Shown here in pieces: positions 8,545 through 16,285 of a stretch of DNA of 64,000 nt (the stretch's first letter is position 1; each line of letters begins with the position of its first letter). The stretch is from Nocardia altamirensis NBRC 108246 (GTDB lineage: Bacteria > Actinomycetota > Actinomycetes > Mycobacteriales > Mycobacteriaceae). Both the position numbers and the translations under genes were made by a program. A model generated the notes under the pieces. That model worked only from the letters and a program-made list of their open reading frames with translations, made no database searches and was not told where the DNA came from. The DNA is taken from the NCBI RefSeq assembly GCF_001612685.1, contig NZ_BDAY01000020.1:1-64000 (forward strand), read 5' to 3'.

Positions 8545-9690
8545 TCACAGTCCGCGCGCGATGATCTCCTTCATGATCTCGTTGGTGCCGCCGTAGATTT
8601 TCTGGATCCGCGAGTCGGTGAAGATCCGCGCGATCGGATACTCGGCCATGTAGCCGTAGCCGCCGAACAGCTGTAAACACCGGTCCGCCAGGATGTTCTG
8701 CTGATCGGACAGCCACAGCTTGGCCTTGGCCGCGGTGGGGATGTCCAGGTCACCCGCGACGTGCTTCTCGATGCAGTCGTCGAGGAAGCTCCAGCCGACG
8801 GTCACCGCCGTATCGCATTCGGCGAGGGTGAATTTGGTGTTCTGGAACGCGAAAAGCGGCTTGCCGAAGGCGGTTCGCTCCTTGGTGTAGTCCAGCGTCA
8901 GCTCGACTGTCTTCTCCATCGTCGCCATCGCGGTCACCGCGATGATCAGCCGCTCCTGTGCCAGCTGCTGCATCAGCTGGATGAAGCCCATGTTCTCGGC
9001 CTCGCCGAGCAGGTTCGCGCGCGGCACCCGCACCTCGTCGAAGAACAGCTCGCAGGTGTCCTGCCCGTGCTGGCCGATCTTGTGCAGATTGCGCCCGCGC
9101 CGGAATCCGGCGCGGCTGGTCTCCACTCCGATCAGCGAGAGCCCGCCCGCGCCGCCCTGCTCGTTCGTCTTGGCGACCACCAGCACCAGATCGGCGAGGT
9201 AGCCGTTGGAGATGAACGTCTTGGCGCCGTTGACCACATACTCGTCGCCATGCACGGTCGCGGTGGTGCGGATCGCCTGCAGATCCGAGCCGGTGCCCGG
9301 CTCGGTCATCGCGATCGCCGCGACGATCTCGCCCGACGCCAGCTTGGGCAGCCAGCTCTTCTTCTGCTCGTCGGTGCCGTAATTCGCGATGTAGTGCGCG
9401 ATGATCGTGCTGTGCACGGGTCCGCCGAAGCTGGGGGCCAGCGCGCGCACCTGCTCGATGGTGATCACCGCGTCGTGCCGGAAGTCCCCGCCGCCTCCGC
9501 CGTACTCCTCCGGGATGCTCGGGCACAGCAGGCCGAGCTCACCCGCCCGTAACCAGACCTCGCGGTCGATGTGCTGCTGCTGACCCCAGCGCTCCTCGTG
9601 CGGAGCGCACTCCTTGCTGAAGAAATCGCGCGACAGCTCGGCCAGCGCGTCCATCTCCGCATCCATCCACCGTGAGCGGTGCTTCGCCAT
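8545..9690 (-). CDS. Acyl-CoA dehydrogenase family protein
   Basis: 381-aa flavoenzyme that introduces the 2,3 double bond into an acyl-CoA. The N-terminal helical domain has the PEEYGGGG segment. The middle domain shows the flavin-contact AIAMTEPGTGSD. The C-terminal domain carries LFGGYGYMAEYPIARIFTD and the catalytic-Glu region IYGGTNEIMKEIIARGL (Glu of GGTNEI). The ATG at 9690 has AAGGGA 9 nt upstream. Together with the thiolase, MaoC and SDR genes it could supply the first step of a beta-oxidation-like cycle, although it is in a separate transcription unit. Confidence 0.92.
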   Translation of the reverse strand: MAKHRSRWMDAEMDALAELSRDFFSKECAPHEERWGQQQHIDREVWLRAGELGLLCPSIPEEYGGGGGDFRHDAVITIEQVRALAPSFGGPVHSTIIAHYIANYGTDEQKKSWLPKLASGEIVAAIAMTEPGTGSDLQAIRTTATVHGDEYVVNGAKTFISNGYLADLVLVVAKTNEQGGAGGLSLIGVETSRAGFRRGRNLHKIGQHGQDTCELFFDEVRVPRANLLGEAENMGFIQLMQQLAQERLIIAVTAMATMEKTVELTLDYTKERTAFGKPLFAFQNTKFTLAECDTAVTVGWSFLDDCIEKHVAGDLDIPTAAKAKLWLSDQQNILADRCLQLFGGYGYMAEYPIARIFTDSRIQKIYGGTNEIMKEIIARGL

Positions 9691-9839
9691 GTTCGCCCAT
9701 CCCTTTCGCATCCGACGCCGTCGTCGTGCCCTCACCGTAGGAACCGGCAGGTCGTGCGGGAAGGACCGAGCCGCCCGAATCCCATGACCGCAGCGCTCTC
9801 GCCTAGCCTGAGGCCACCCACCAGCATCGGAGAGGACGA

Positions 9840-10490
9840 ATGGCCGAACGGATCGAAGAGACGGAATCGGGGAGCGACGACAAGACGACCGGCACCGCGC
9901 CGGAGCCGGGGGGCAGCACGGAATCGACATCCCGGAAAGCGGACGCCGAGCCGAAGGCCGCACGTCCGGGAACGGTGTCGATCCGGGTATCCACAGTGAT
10001 TCAAGCCGTGGCGATCGGTGTACTCGCCGTGGCGGTCTGCGTGCTCGCCGGGTTTCTCTGGTCGGCGCGCAGCGATATCGCCGACCGAAATGCGCGGGCC
10101 GAGGACGATCGGAAGGCCGAGCAGATATCCACCGATTACGCGGTCGGTGCTGCCACCCTGAACTACCAGGACATCAATGGGTGGGTGGGCAGGCTCAGGT
10201 CGAATACCACCCCGCAGTTGGCGAACAAGTACGACGCGGTGGGTTCCAAGCTCGAACAGATTCTGGTTCCGCTGAAGTGGACCTCGACCGCGACGCCGAT
10301 CAGCGCCAAGGTCGTTTCCGCACAGGGCAACGTCTACAAGGTGAATGTGTTCGTCAATGTGAGCAGTACGACCGCGCAGAATCCGGAAGGCACCCAGACC
10401 GTCGCGACGTACAACGTCACGATGGACAAGAGCGCCGACTGGAAGATCACCGATGTCGGCGGGATCGACGGCGCACTTCCGTTGAAGTAA
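9840..10490 (+). CDS. Mce-associated membrane protein
   Basis: 216-aa protein. Residues 1-45 are charged and disordered, about 47-70 form one transmembrane helix (VIQAVAIGVLAVAVCVLAGF), and the rest is an extracytoplasmic domain resembling Mas/Mam proteins encoded by mce loci (KYDAVGSKLEQILVPLKWTSTA; VNVSSTTAQNPEG). Such orphaned Mce-associated proteins help stabilise Mce lipid transporters. The gene stands alone here, with no mce genes in the window, and ends just before a strong terminator. Confidence 0.8.
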   Translation: MAERIEETESGSDDKTTGTAPEPGGSTESTSRKADAEPKAARPGTVSIRVSTVIQAVAIGVLAVAVCVLAGFLWSARSDIADRNARAEDDRKAEQISTDYAVGAATLNYQDINGWVGRLRSNTTPQLANKYDAVGSKLEQILVPLKWTSTATPISAKVVSAQGNVYKVNVFVNVSSTTAQNPEGTQTVATYNVTMDKSADWKITDVGGIDGALPLK

Positions 10491-10600
10491 CCGTCCGTCG
10501 AACTGCGGCGGACTTTGCCGCGGTGTGCACTGAAAGAAATGTTCGACGCAATAAACCTTCGAACCCGAAATAGCTGGACTCGGGGTTAGCCGAAGATAAA

Positions 10601-10633
10601 CGCGCCGCCACCCGGAATCCGGGTGGCGGCGCG
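10601..10633. terminator. Strong hairpin terminator between convergent genes
   Basis: Perfect GC-rich stem: CGCGCCGCCACCCGG pairs with CCGGGTGGCGGCGCG around an AAT loop. It lies between the Mce-associated gene (plus) and the desaturase (minus), so it can act in both directions. Confidence 0.75.
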
Positions 10634-10651
10634 TCGGGGTATGGGGCGAGC

Positions 10652-11623
10652 TCAGCTCGCGGTGCTGCCTGCCATCTGGCGTTCGGCCTTGGCGGCCTCG
10701 CGGGCGAGCATCCGGTCGCGCTGCTCCTCGAACTTGAGCACGTCCTTGCCGAGCTTGTCGATGTACGCGGCGAGCCGCTCGCGGCAGGCCTCACCGCGCG
10801 CGGTGAAGTCGTTGCGCTCGAAGACGTTCCACTTCTTCAGCACCGGCTGCACCACTTCCTCGAGGTGCTGGCGCAGGTCGTAGATGCCGTGCTTGGCCAT
10901 CAGGACGCCGTTGCGGCGGAAGTTCGGCATGCCTGCGCCGGGCATCTGGAAGTTCTCCAGGATCAGCGTGACGGCCTCGATCGCCTGGTCGGGGGCCAGA
11001 TCTAGGGCCGCGCCACACACGTTGCGATAGAAGATCATGTGCAAGTTCTCGTCGGCGGCGACCCGCTGCAACATGCGGTCGGCGATCGGGTCGTCGCACA
11101 CCTTGCCGGTGTTGCGGTGGCTGACCCGGGTGGCCAGCTCCTGGAAGGTCACGTACGCGACGGAGTGCAGGATGCCCGCGTCGGCCTCGGTCGGGGACGC
11201 GAAGCCGTTGGTCATGTGGATCATCCTGGCCTCTTCGAGAGCGACCGGGTCGACGGCGCGGGTGACCAGCAGGTAGTCGCGCATCACGATGCCGTGCCGG
11301 TTCTCCTCGGCGGTCCAGCGACCGACCCAGGTGCCCCACGCGCCGTCCTGCGAAAAGTTTTCGGCAATCTCACGGTGATACGAGGGCAGGTTGTCTTCGG
11401 TCAGGAGATTGGTGACCATTGCCGCTTTCGCGACCTCGTTCAGGCGGGACTGTTCCGGATCCCAGTCGATACCCCCGAGTGCGGCGAAATTGCGGCCTTC
11501 GTCCCACGGGACATAGTCGTGCGGATGCCATTCCTTTGCCAGGGAGAGGTGCCGGTTGACGTTTTCTTCGGCAACCGGCTCCAACTCCGTCAGAAGCTCG
11601 AGTTGAGTCAGATCCCTTGCCAT
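10652..11623 (-). CDS. desA: Acyl-ACP desaturase (DesA1/DesA2 type)
   Basis: Soluble di-iron stearoyl-ACP-type desaturase, 323 aa. The two iron-binding motifs are visible: EENRHG (E-E-x-R-H) in WTAEENRHGIVMRDYL, and DENLHM (D-E-x-x-H) about 80 residues later. The N-terminus LTQLELLTELEPVAEENVNRHL is typical of DesA1, which in mycobacteria introduces double bonds into mycolic-acid precursors. It lies in the same neighbourhood as the Dus gene, as Rv0824c does beside Rv0823c. The ATG at 11623 is the first start matching the family N-terminus. Confidence 0.92.
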   Translation of the reverse strand: MARDLTQLELLTELEPVAEENVNRHLSLAKEWHPHDYVPWDEGRNFAALGGIDWDPEQSRLNEVAKAAMVTNLLTEDNLPSYHREIAENFSQDGAWGTWVGRWTAEENRHGIVMRDYLLVTRAVDPVALEEARMIHMTNGFASPTEADAGILHSVAYVTFQELATRVSHRNTGKVCDDPIADRMLQRVAADENLHMIFYRNVCGAALDLAPDQAIEAVTLILENFQMPGAGMPNFRRNGVLMAKHGIYDLRQHLEEVVQPVLKKWNVFERNDFTARGEACRERLAAYIDKLGKDVLKFEEQRDRMLAREAAKAERQMAGSTAS

Positions 11624-11976
11624 GTAATGAACCCTTCAGTCTGTGCGTCCGGTCGAGCAGGTCATCCCCCCACGGTAGACCGTTGCCGTGCGGCCATACC
11701 TTACGGCACCGTAGGTGTGATACGAAACGCATCCGAATGACCTTGGCGCCCCGTGATGCACGTCATACGCCCTCGTTGGCGTTCGGCGACCACCTTCGAG
11801 TGTATGGCTTCGGCCCGCAGCGAGTGGTCTATCGCTGCGGGCCGAAGAGTGTTAGCACGACGTGCTTGATCGCACAGCACGGGCGCGTCGCGAAGGCGCG
11901 AGGCCATATCGGGCGTTTGCGGGCCGCGTCGGCGCGAGCCCGCACACCCGGGGTCGAAATGGCAGCTGGCCGGTCG
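11624..11976. other. Intergenic region upstream of desA
   Basis: This 353-bp stretch contains the desaturase promoter region, the hairpin at 11808-11847 and otherwise no gene I can support. The plus-strand open frame crossing it is antisense to DUF937 and has no family signature. Confidence 0.5.
11808..11847 (-). terminator. 16-bp perfect stem-loop downstream of DUF937
   Basis: CTTCGGCCCGCAGCGA (11808-11823) is perfectly complementary to TCGCTGCGGGCCGAAG (11832-11847), with an 8-nt loop. It sits 130 bp after the DUF937 stop and before the desA promoter on the same strand. The simplest reading is a terminator insulating desA, although there is no T-tract. Confidence 0.65.
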
Positions 11977-12567
11977 TCAGCGCTTTCCGCCGAACAGGCC
12001 GCCGAGCACGTTCCCCAGCGCGCCACCGGCGTTCTTGGCCAGCGCTTCGCCGATGGCTCCGCCGATGCCGCCGCTCTTGCCGCTGCCGTTGAGCAGTCCG
12101 CCGAGCACGTCGCCGATGCCACCGCCACCGGATTGCGGCTGTGTCGGTGTCGCGTTGCCGCCACCGCCGGTCATCTGCTTGGCCAGGTAGGCGAGCACGA
12201 TCGGGGCGAGGATGGGCATCAGCTTGGCGATCAGATCGTTGCCGCCGGTGCCTTCGGTCGCGCCGAGCGCGCTGATCACGGTGTTCTTCTCGGTGCCGAA
12301 GACGTTCTCGACGATCTTCGAGCCGTCCTTGACGTCGACCTTGTCGATGTCGACCTGGCCTTCGCCTTCGACGAGGTCACCGTGGTTGTCCAAGGCGCCG
12401 ACGAGGCCTGCGGCGCCCTCCGGCTTGGTTGCGTTGGCCTGCAACCCGCCGAGCAGGGTCGGCAGTGCGGCCTGGACCGCGGTCGTCGCGGTTTTCTCGT
12501 CGACGCCGAGCTTCGTGGCGATCTGGGCGATCGGTACTTGGGAGAGCAAATCATCGAAGGAAGTCAT
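11977..12567 (-). CDS. DUF937 domain-containing protein
   Basis: 196-aa protein with MTSFDDLLSQVPIAQIATKLGVDEKTA at the start and the repeated helical pattern of DUF937 (ALPTLLGGLQANA). A Gly-rich C-terminal third follows (GGGGIGDVLGGLLNGSG; GGALGNVLGGLFGGKR). The family is widespread and of unknown function. There are no catalytic residues or signal peptide. It is a single gene with its own hairpin terminator downstream. Confidence 0.85.
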   Translation of the reverse strand: MTSFDDLLSQVPIAQIATKLGVDEKTATTAVQAALPTLLGGLQANATKPEGAAGLVGALDNHGDLVEGEGQVDIDKVDVKDGSKIVENVFGTEKNTVISALGATEGTGGNDLIAKLMPILAPIVLAYLAKQMTGGGGNATPTQPQSGGGGIGDVLGGLLNGSGKSGGIGGAIGEALAKNAGGALGNVLGGLFGGKR

Positions 12568-12831
12568 CAGCTCCGCCTTGTCGAGGGGATGACCCGGGAT
12601 TGCCCGTGTCGCGCTCGACGTCGCCTCGCTGGCGCTCGGCTCCGTCGCGCGCGGCGCACTGTGTCTTCAGTTCGCGCACAGTAGGGAATGCCCGGATGGA
12701 GTGTGGTGTTTCGATCCCGCGCGCCGGGGCGCGTTGTCAGTATGGACCTCGAGGACGGGCTGGCATATAGGTGCCTTGTGCACGCGGCGAGTCCACCGCG
12801 AAAACGGGAGCCGCACGCTGCGGAAACAGGT
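12568..12831. other. Intergenic region between tRNA-Lys and DUF937
   Basis: About 260 bp with no supportable gene. It holds the DUF937 promoter and a 50-bp dispersed repeat at 12624-12673. Confidence 0.4.
12624..12673. repeat. Dispersed GC-rich repeat, copy A
   Basis: Starts CCTCGCTGGCGCTCGGCTCC and ends GTGTCTTCAGTTC. It is about 85% identical to 48710-48762, with one 3-nt gap. Both copies lie in spacers upstream of minus-strand genes. Confidence 0.6.
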
Positions 12832-12859
12832 TCGGGCGCCCGGGAAACCGGGCGCCCGA
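12832..12859 (-). terminator. Terminator of tRNA-Lys
   Basis: Perfect 12-bp stem TCGGGCGCCCGG/CCGGGCGCCCGA closed by a GAAA tetraloop, starting 5 nt after the tRNA 3' end on the minus strand. Confidence 0.8.
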
Positions 12860-12864
12860 CGCTG

Positions 12865-12937
12865 TGCCCCCAGTAGGGCTCGAACCTACGACCTGCGGAT
12901 TAAAAGTCCGTAGCTCTACCAACTGAGCTATAGGGGC
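12865..12937 (-). tRNA. tRNA-Lys (anticodon TTT)
   Basis: 73-nt cloverleaf on the minus strand. The acceptor GCCCCTA pairs with TGGGGGC (one G-T pair), the discriminator is A, the anticodon loop is CTTTTAA inside ACGGA/TCCGC-type arms, and the T-arm is GTAGG TTCGAGC CCTAC. The CCA end is not encoded. It is transcribed away from the tRNA-Glu/Asp/Phe group 1.6 kb to the right. Confidence 0.97.
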
Positions 12938-13577
12938 GCGGTGGGTCAGTGTAGTGGGCATCGTGCCGTTGACCCAATTCGGGCAGCACGGTGCGTCGCG
13001 GTTCGCTGCGCCCACGGCTCGCGGATGTCGGCGGAGAGTGGCAACCTGACGCCGAGACTTGTTGTGGCACCGAGTAACGCGCGATGCGGGCGGCAGGATC
13101 TCACCGGTAAACATTTGGTACCCAACTTTGTTCATCGCGACGAGATTTAGCTACCATCCAATCATGTTGGGTGACAATGTCTTTGGATTTGCGGGGGATC
13201 AGTGGCCTGAGCTCGGGGTCGGTGAGCGGGTGGGCTGCGGGCGATGACCGGTCTGCCGGGTGGGCGGTCGACTCGGATGAACATCGCTGGGACGCTGTCG
13301 AATTGGGGGAACGAGCGTGCGCCGCACTTCGGTTGCGGAATGTTTGCTGTAACACTAAACCGCAGTAGTTGGTTACCTGACTCGTCGGTTTGCCGCGTGT
13401 CGGATGGGGTTTCCGGGTACGGTGACGACTTGATGAATTCCGGAAGAATCACCGACTCGTCCAGTGATTCGGAATTCGGCTTATCGCTGATGTGCCCGAA
13501 CGTGTCGCGACCGGTCCGGCCGATCGTGGCTTCCCTGGAGACAACGCCGCAGGAGGCAGATCCGAGACGAAGAAATA

Positions 13578-13609
13578 CCCGGGTGCGCACCCCCTGCGGC
13601 GCACCCGGG
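13578..13609. terminator. 11-bp stem-loop
   Basis: CCCGGGTGCGC pairs with GCGCACCCGGG around a 10-nt loop. It resembles a terminator but no gene clearly ends before it; it may insulate the TetR promoter from upstream transcription. Confidence 0.5.
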
Positions 13610-13614
13610 CAGGA

Positions 13615-13666
13615 AAACTATACCAGCTGGTGTGTTTCAGGTTTTTCGCAAGTTTTCGTACCGAAA
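13615..13666. promoter_or_regulatory. Putative operator dyads upstream of the ScbR-like regulator
   Basis: Two imperfect palindromes lie 120-175 bp before the TetR start: ATACCAG-CTGGTGT centred at 13626 with AAAC/GTTT flanks, and TTTCG-TAC-CGAAA centred at 13660. Gamma-butyrolactone receptors typically bind AT-flanked palindromes of about 22 bp in their own promoter (ARE elements). Assignment is by position and shape only. Confidence 0.35.
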
Positions 13667-13787
13667 GTTTGAAACTGGGCGAAAACCCCGGTTTGAAGTA
13701 TTGATAAAACTCATAACTTCGCGCCAAGGGCCCGTTCCTTTGGGGGTGGCTGTTTGGCGGCGAGTAGGCTTCGGAGGCGTTTCGAGC

Positions 13788-14453
13788 ATGGCACGGCAGC
13801 AAGAGCGGGCCCGCCGGACACGTGCGGCGATTATCAGGTCCGCCGCCGTTGAGTTCGGGAAGAGCGGCTATGCCGCTGCATCGCTCAACCGCATATTGGA
13901 AGGGTCGCGTGCCACCAAGGGCGCCATGTACTTCCATTTCGATTCCAAGGAAGATCTCGCGCGCGCCGTACTGGAGACGGCGGTCGAACGCTATCGCGCA
14001 TCGGCCGAGCGTTGGCTCGCACGAACAGATCTCGGACCACTAGACGTCATGCACGGCATGATCGACGAGATGGCATTGCGGCTCGAACACGACATCATCG
14101 TGCAGGCCGAATACCGGTTGATCATCGAACCCGACTTCTATCGGGACGTGCAAACCGGCGGCGGACGAATACTCGGGCGCGCCACCCGCGCGCTCACCGT
14201 CCGCGCAATCGACCAAGGCCAGTTGCGCCCCGACGCGGACGCAGACCGGTTCACCAGGACGCTCACCGCAGCCCTGGCAGGCCAGCGCTACATGGTCGAC
14301 GCACACGGATCCGGCATCGACCTGCGCGCCCGATTCGAGGAAGCACTCGAAGTCGTCATCGAATCCATGGCCACCCCGGAATGGGCCGAGAAGTTCCGCA
14401 GCGACGGCTGGCGCACCCACGCGCGGCTCGAAGAGCTCAGTTTGGGCCTTTGA
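13788..14453 (+). CDS. ScbR/gamma-butyrolactone-receptor-like TetR regulator
   Basis: 221-aa TetR family protein. The N-terminus MARQQERARRTRAAIIRSAA, SLNRILEGSRATKGAMYFHF and DSKEDLARAVLE match the pattern of ScbR/ArpA-type autoregulator receptors (helix-turn-helix around residues 28-50). The C-terminal part (GQLRPDADADRFTRTLTAALAG) is the ligand/dimerisation domain. The ATG at 13788 follows GGAGG at 13772 with 11-nt spacing. No butyrolactone synthase (AfsA) or biosynthetic cluster is adjacent. It lies between divergent tRNA genes and is AT-richer upstream than its surroundings, hinting at later acquisition. Confidence 0.85.
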   Translation: MARQQERARRTRAAIIRSAAVEFGKSGYAAASLNRILEGSRATKGAMYFHFDSKEDLARAVLETAVERYRASAERWLARTDLGPLDVMHGMIDEMALRLEHDIIVQAEYRLIIEPDFYRDVQTGGGRILGRATRALTVRAIDQGQLRPDADADRFTRTLTAALAGQRYMVDAHGSGIDLRARFEEALEVVIESMATPEWAEKFRSDGWRTHARLEELSLGL

Positions 14454-14548
14454 CCAGCCGGTTTGGGAATCGAGTCCGGTCTGTCATAAGCTAACCGGGC
14501 TCCCAACGGACAGCCGTTGAAGCCGGTTCCGGAGAAATCCGGAGACGA

Positions 14549-14621
14549 GCCCCCTTCGTCTAGCGGCCTAGGACGCCGCCCTTTCAAGGCGGTAGCGCGG
14601 GTTCGAATCCCGTAGGGGGTA
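14549..14621 (+). tRNA. tRNA-Glu (anticodon TTC)
   Basis: Acceptor GCCCCCT pairs with AGGGGGT, the discriminator is A, the anticodon stem is CCGCC/GGCGG with loop CTTTCAA, and the T-arm is CGGGTTCGAATCCCG. It is 73 nt long and the first of three co-directional tRNAs. Confidence 0.97.
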
Positions 14622-14650
14622 CGGTCTTCGGACCGTTGGAAGCACAGCAA

Positions 14651-14724
14651 GGCCCTGTGGCGCAGTTGGTTAGCGCGCCGCCCTGTCACGGCGGAGGTCG
14701 CGGGTTCGAGTCCCGTCAGGGTCG
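14651..14724 (+). tRNA. tRNA-Asp (anticodon GTC)
   Basis: Acceptor GGCCCTG pairs with CAGGGTC, the discriminator is G, and the anticodon loop CTGTCAC lies between CCGCC and GGCGG. It is 74 nt long and lies 29 nt after tRNA-Glu. Confidence 0.97.
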
Positions 14725-14782
14725 CAAGTGAGCGCCGGAGCAATCCGGCGTTTCGCGTATGGCATTCAACTCGGGTGCCTGC

Positions 14783-14856
14783 GGCCAGGTAGCTCAGTTG
14801 GTACGAGCGTCCGCCTGAAAAGCGGAAGGTCGCCGGTTCGATCCCGGCCCTGGCCA
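14783..14856 (+). tRNA. tRNA-Phe (anticodon GAA)
   Basis: Acceptor GGCCAGG pairs with CCTGGCC, the discriminator is A, the anticodon loop is CTGAAAA between TCCGC and GCGGA, and the T-arm is GCCGGTTCGATCCCGGC. It is 74 nt long. It is the last of the Glu-Asp-Phe array; Glu, Asp and Phe tRNAs are commonly grouped in actinobacteria. Confidence 0.97.
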
Positions 14857-14918
14857 CAAATCTCGTAGGCGTGTCCTGCCCGCGGAGGGCGCGGGCCGGG
14901 CTCGATTTGCTCGTTTCT

Positions 14919-14963
14919 TGTGGGGGTGCAACCCCCACACCCCGCTCGGCGGGGCTTCGCCCC
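14919..14963 (+). terminator. Terminator complex after the tRNA array
   Basis: The stem TGTGGGGGT/ACCCCCACA is followed directly by two alternative stems, CCCCG/CGGGG and GGGGC-TTC-GCCCC. It lies 62 bp after tRNA-Phe. Confidence 0.7.
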
Positions 14964-14986
14964 TAGGTGTTGTTGCGTTCTTGGGT

Positions 14987-15360
14987 TGCGGACCGCCAAT
15001 GTCGATGCCGCGCAGATCTTGGTGTCCTGCTTGGGATGTGAAGTCCCCACGTCGTGTCCGGCGGGTTTCGCCCTCAGACCCCTCCCTCGTGCGTACCTCC
15101 GCGCCCACTCGGACCCCGTCCTGGTGTCGCGTTTCGCGATGCGGACCATCGATGTCTGCGACGCGCAGATCTTGGTGCTTCCCTTGGGATATCAGGTCCG
15201 CACGCTCTGTCCGGGGGGTTTCGCCCTGGGGCCACTCCCTCCGCGCCCGCTCGGGCCCCCGACCGAGGTTGCGTTTGGGGTGCGGACCGTCGATGTCTGC
15301 GCCGCGCGGAACTTGTGTTCCGCTTGGGATGTCAGGTCTGCACGCCTGGTTCGGGAGTCC
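14987..15360. repeat. Three imperfect ~150-bp tandem repeats after tRNA-Phe
   Basis: Copies begin TGCGGACC at 14987, 15140 and 15281 (periods 153 and 141). Each carries ATGTC near the front, a CGCGCAGATCTTGGTG-like block, CTTGGGAT, a (CAGGTC)GCACG block, and (in copies 1 and 2) GGGTTTCGCCCT followed by a CCTCCCTC/CGCGCCC block. No supported gene lies in the repeats; together with the terminator they fill the 573 bp between tRNA-Phe and the 62-aa gene. Confidence 0.75.
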
Positions 15361-15429
15361 TCGGTGGTCATTCCTTGTGCTGGTGGGCGCCAGCGCTTGT
15401 CTTGCTGGAACGTGACGCAGGATTGGCTG

Positions 15430-15618
15430 ATGGGGCGAAGACGGTATGTGGCGCGCGGTGTTCCTGGCGGCTACCGGATTTGGGACAACAAGGCTCGGCG
15501 CTGGTGGGGGGATCTGTATGAGTTGTGCCCGGATGATCTGGTGGCGGAGTTGAATGGTGGGCGGGACAGTGCGGCGCTCACTGCGCTGATGAAGCGGTAT
15601 CGGGCAGAGAAGCGGTAG
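15430..15618 (+). CDS. Small conserved-looking hypothetical protein (62 aa)
   Basis: 62 aa with MGRRRYVARGVPGGYRIWDN, RRWWGDLYELCPDDLVAELN and a basic C-terminus. The Trp/Tyr-rich core and codon use look like a real gene and, as I recall, resemble short hypothetical proteins annotated in Nocardia. The ATG at 15430 is chosen because the upstream part of the frame lies inside the repeat array and reads as noise. Function unknown. Confidence 0.6.
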   Translation: MGRRRYVARGVPGGYRIWDNKARRWWGDLYELCPDDLVAELNGGRDSAALTALMKRYRAEKR

Positions 15619-15653
15619 AGGGTGATGCGCGCCGGGGCGCGGTGTGCCGTGGG

Positions 15654-16094
15654 CTACTGGTCGAGGGGCAGCCTGAAGTCGACGGTGTTCCACCGTTGCG
15701 GGCGCATGAGGATCGCTACGTTGCTGGGCGCGGACTTCGCTGTTGCGTTCACGTAGTCGGTGGCGCGGGCCGGGCCCATGTAGCGGACGGCCATGTCGTA
15801 GCCCTCCTGCTTCGAGGCCGGCCTGATCTCGGTCACCGGACCCTCCACTGAGACGTACCGGTAGTCGTCGATGACGGCCACCTGGACGCACAATGCGAAT
15901 CGGCCTGCCGCCTCGATGAGTTGGACCTTGCGCAGACCGGCGGGCGTGATCACCTTGACGAGTCCGCCCGGCCGGTACTCGTACCAGATCGGGGCGGTCA
16001 GTGGCGCGCGTTCCGGTTCGGCCGTGACGCTGAGGATTCCGACATACGGCTCGGCGAGGAAGGCCTCGCGTTCCGCACGAGTCATCGGACGCAT
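15654..16094 (-). CDS. Pyridoxamine 5'-phosphate oxidase family protein
   Basis: 146-aa split-barrel flavin- or F420-binding protein. The N-terminus RAEREAFLAEPYVGILSVTA, the second strand LTAPIWYEYRPGGLVKVIT and DDYRYVSVEGPVTEI follow the PPOX-class F420-dependent enzyme pattern. Such proteins reduce or bind F420, FMN or haem-like ligands; the substrate cannot be told. The ATG at 16094 is the start that gives the standard length. Single gene. Confidence 0.82.
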   Translation of the reverse strand: MRPMTRAEREAFLAEPYVGILSVTAEPERAPLTAPIWYEYRPGGLVKVITPAGLRKVQLIEAAGRFALCVQVAVIDDYRYVSVEGPVTEIRPASKQEGYDMAVRYMGPARATDYVNATAKSAPSNVAILMRPQRWNTVDFRLPLDQ

Positions 16095-16285
16095 AACCCC
16101 AGCCTAGCCAGATCCGATCTCGAGCTTCCGGCGAAGCCAAATCATCTGAAGCCCGAAACACGGAAGTGGTGGGGCGACACCGAGATCCCACCCACCAGGC
16201 CAGTCTCCCGAAATGTCCACAGCGGGAGTGTTGGTCCTGGAGACCGTCACTGTTGCTGGCGGAACCCGCTGCGGGACTGCTCATC

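Larger units (their letters stand above)
12938..13787. other. 850-bp AT-richer gap upstream of the TetR gene
   Basis: No gene is supported. Open frames on both strands here have atypical composition (runs of Asn, Ser and Arg) and no ribosome binding sites. The region holds one hairpin (13578-13609) and, between about 13610 and 13730, an AT-rich stretch with imperfect dyads that is the likely control region of the TetR gene. Confidence 0.45.

Noticed and set aside
13162..13672. Open frames on both strands in the AT-richer gap
   Set aside because: Amino-acid composition, lack of a ribosome binding site and absence of any family pattern argue against genes.
14987..15360. Possible CRISPR-like array
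   Set aside because: Only three copies, about 150 bp each, degenerate along their whole length and without unique spacers or cas genes.
14794..16284. 496-codon minus-strand open frame over the tRNA-Phe gene and the repeat array
   Set aside because: It crosses a tRNA and the tandem repeats, so its apparent internal repeats (DIDGP) are translations of non-coding repeats.
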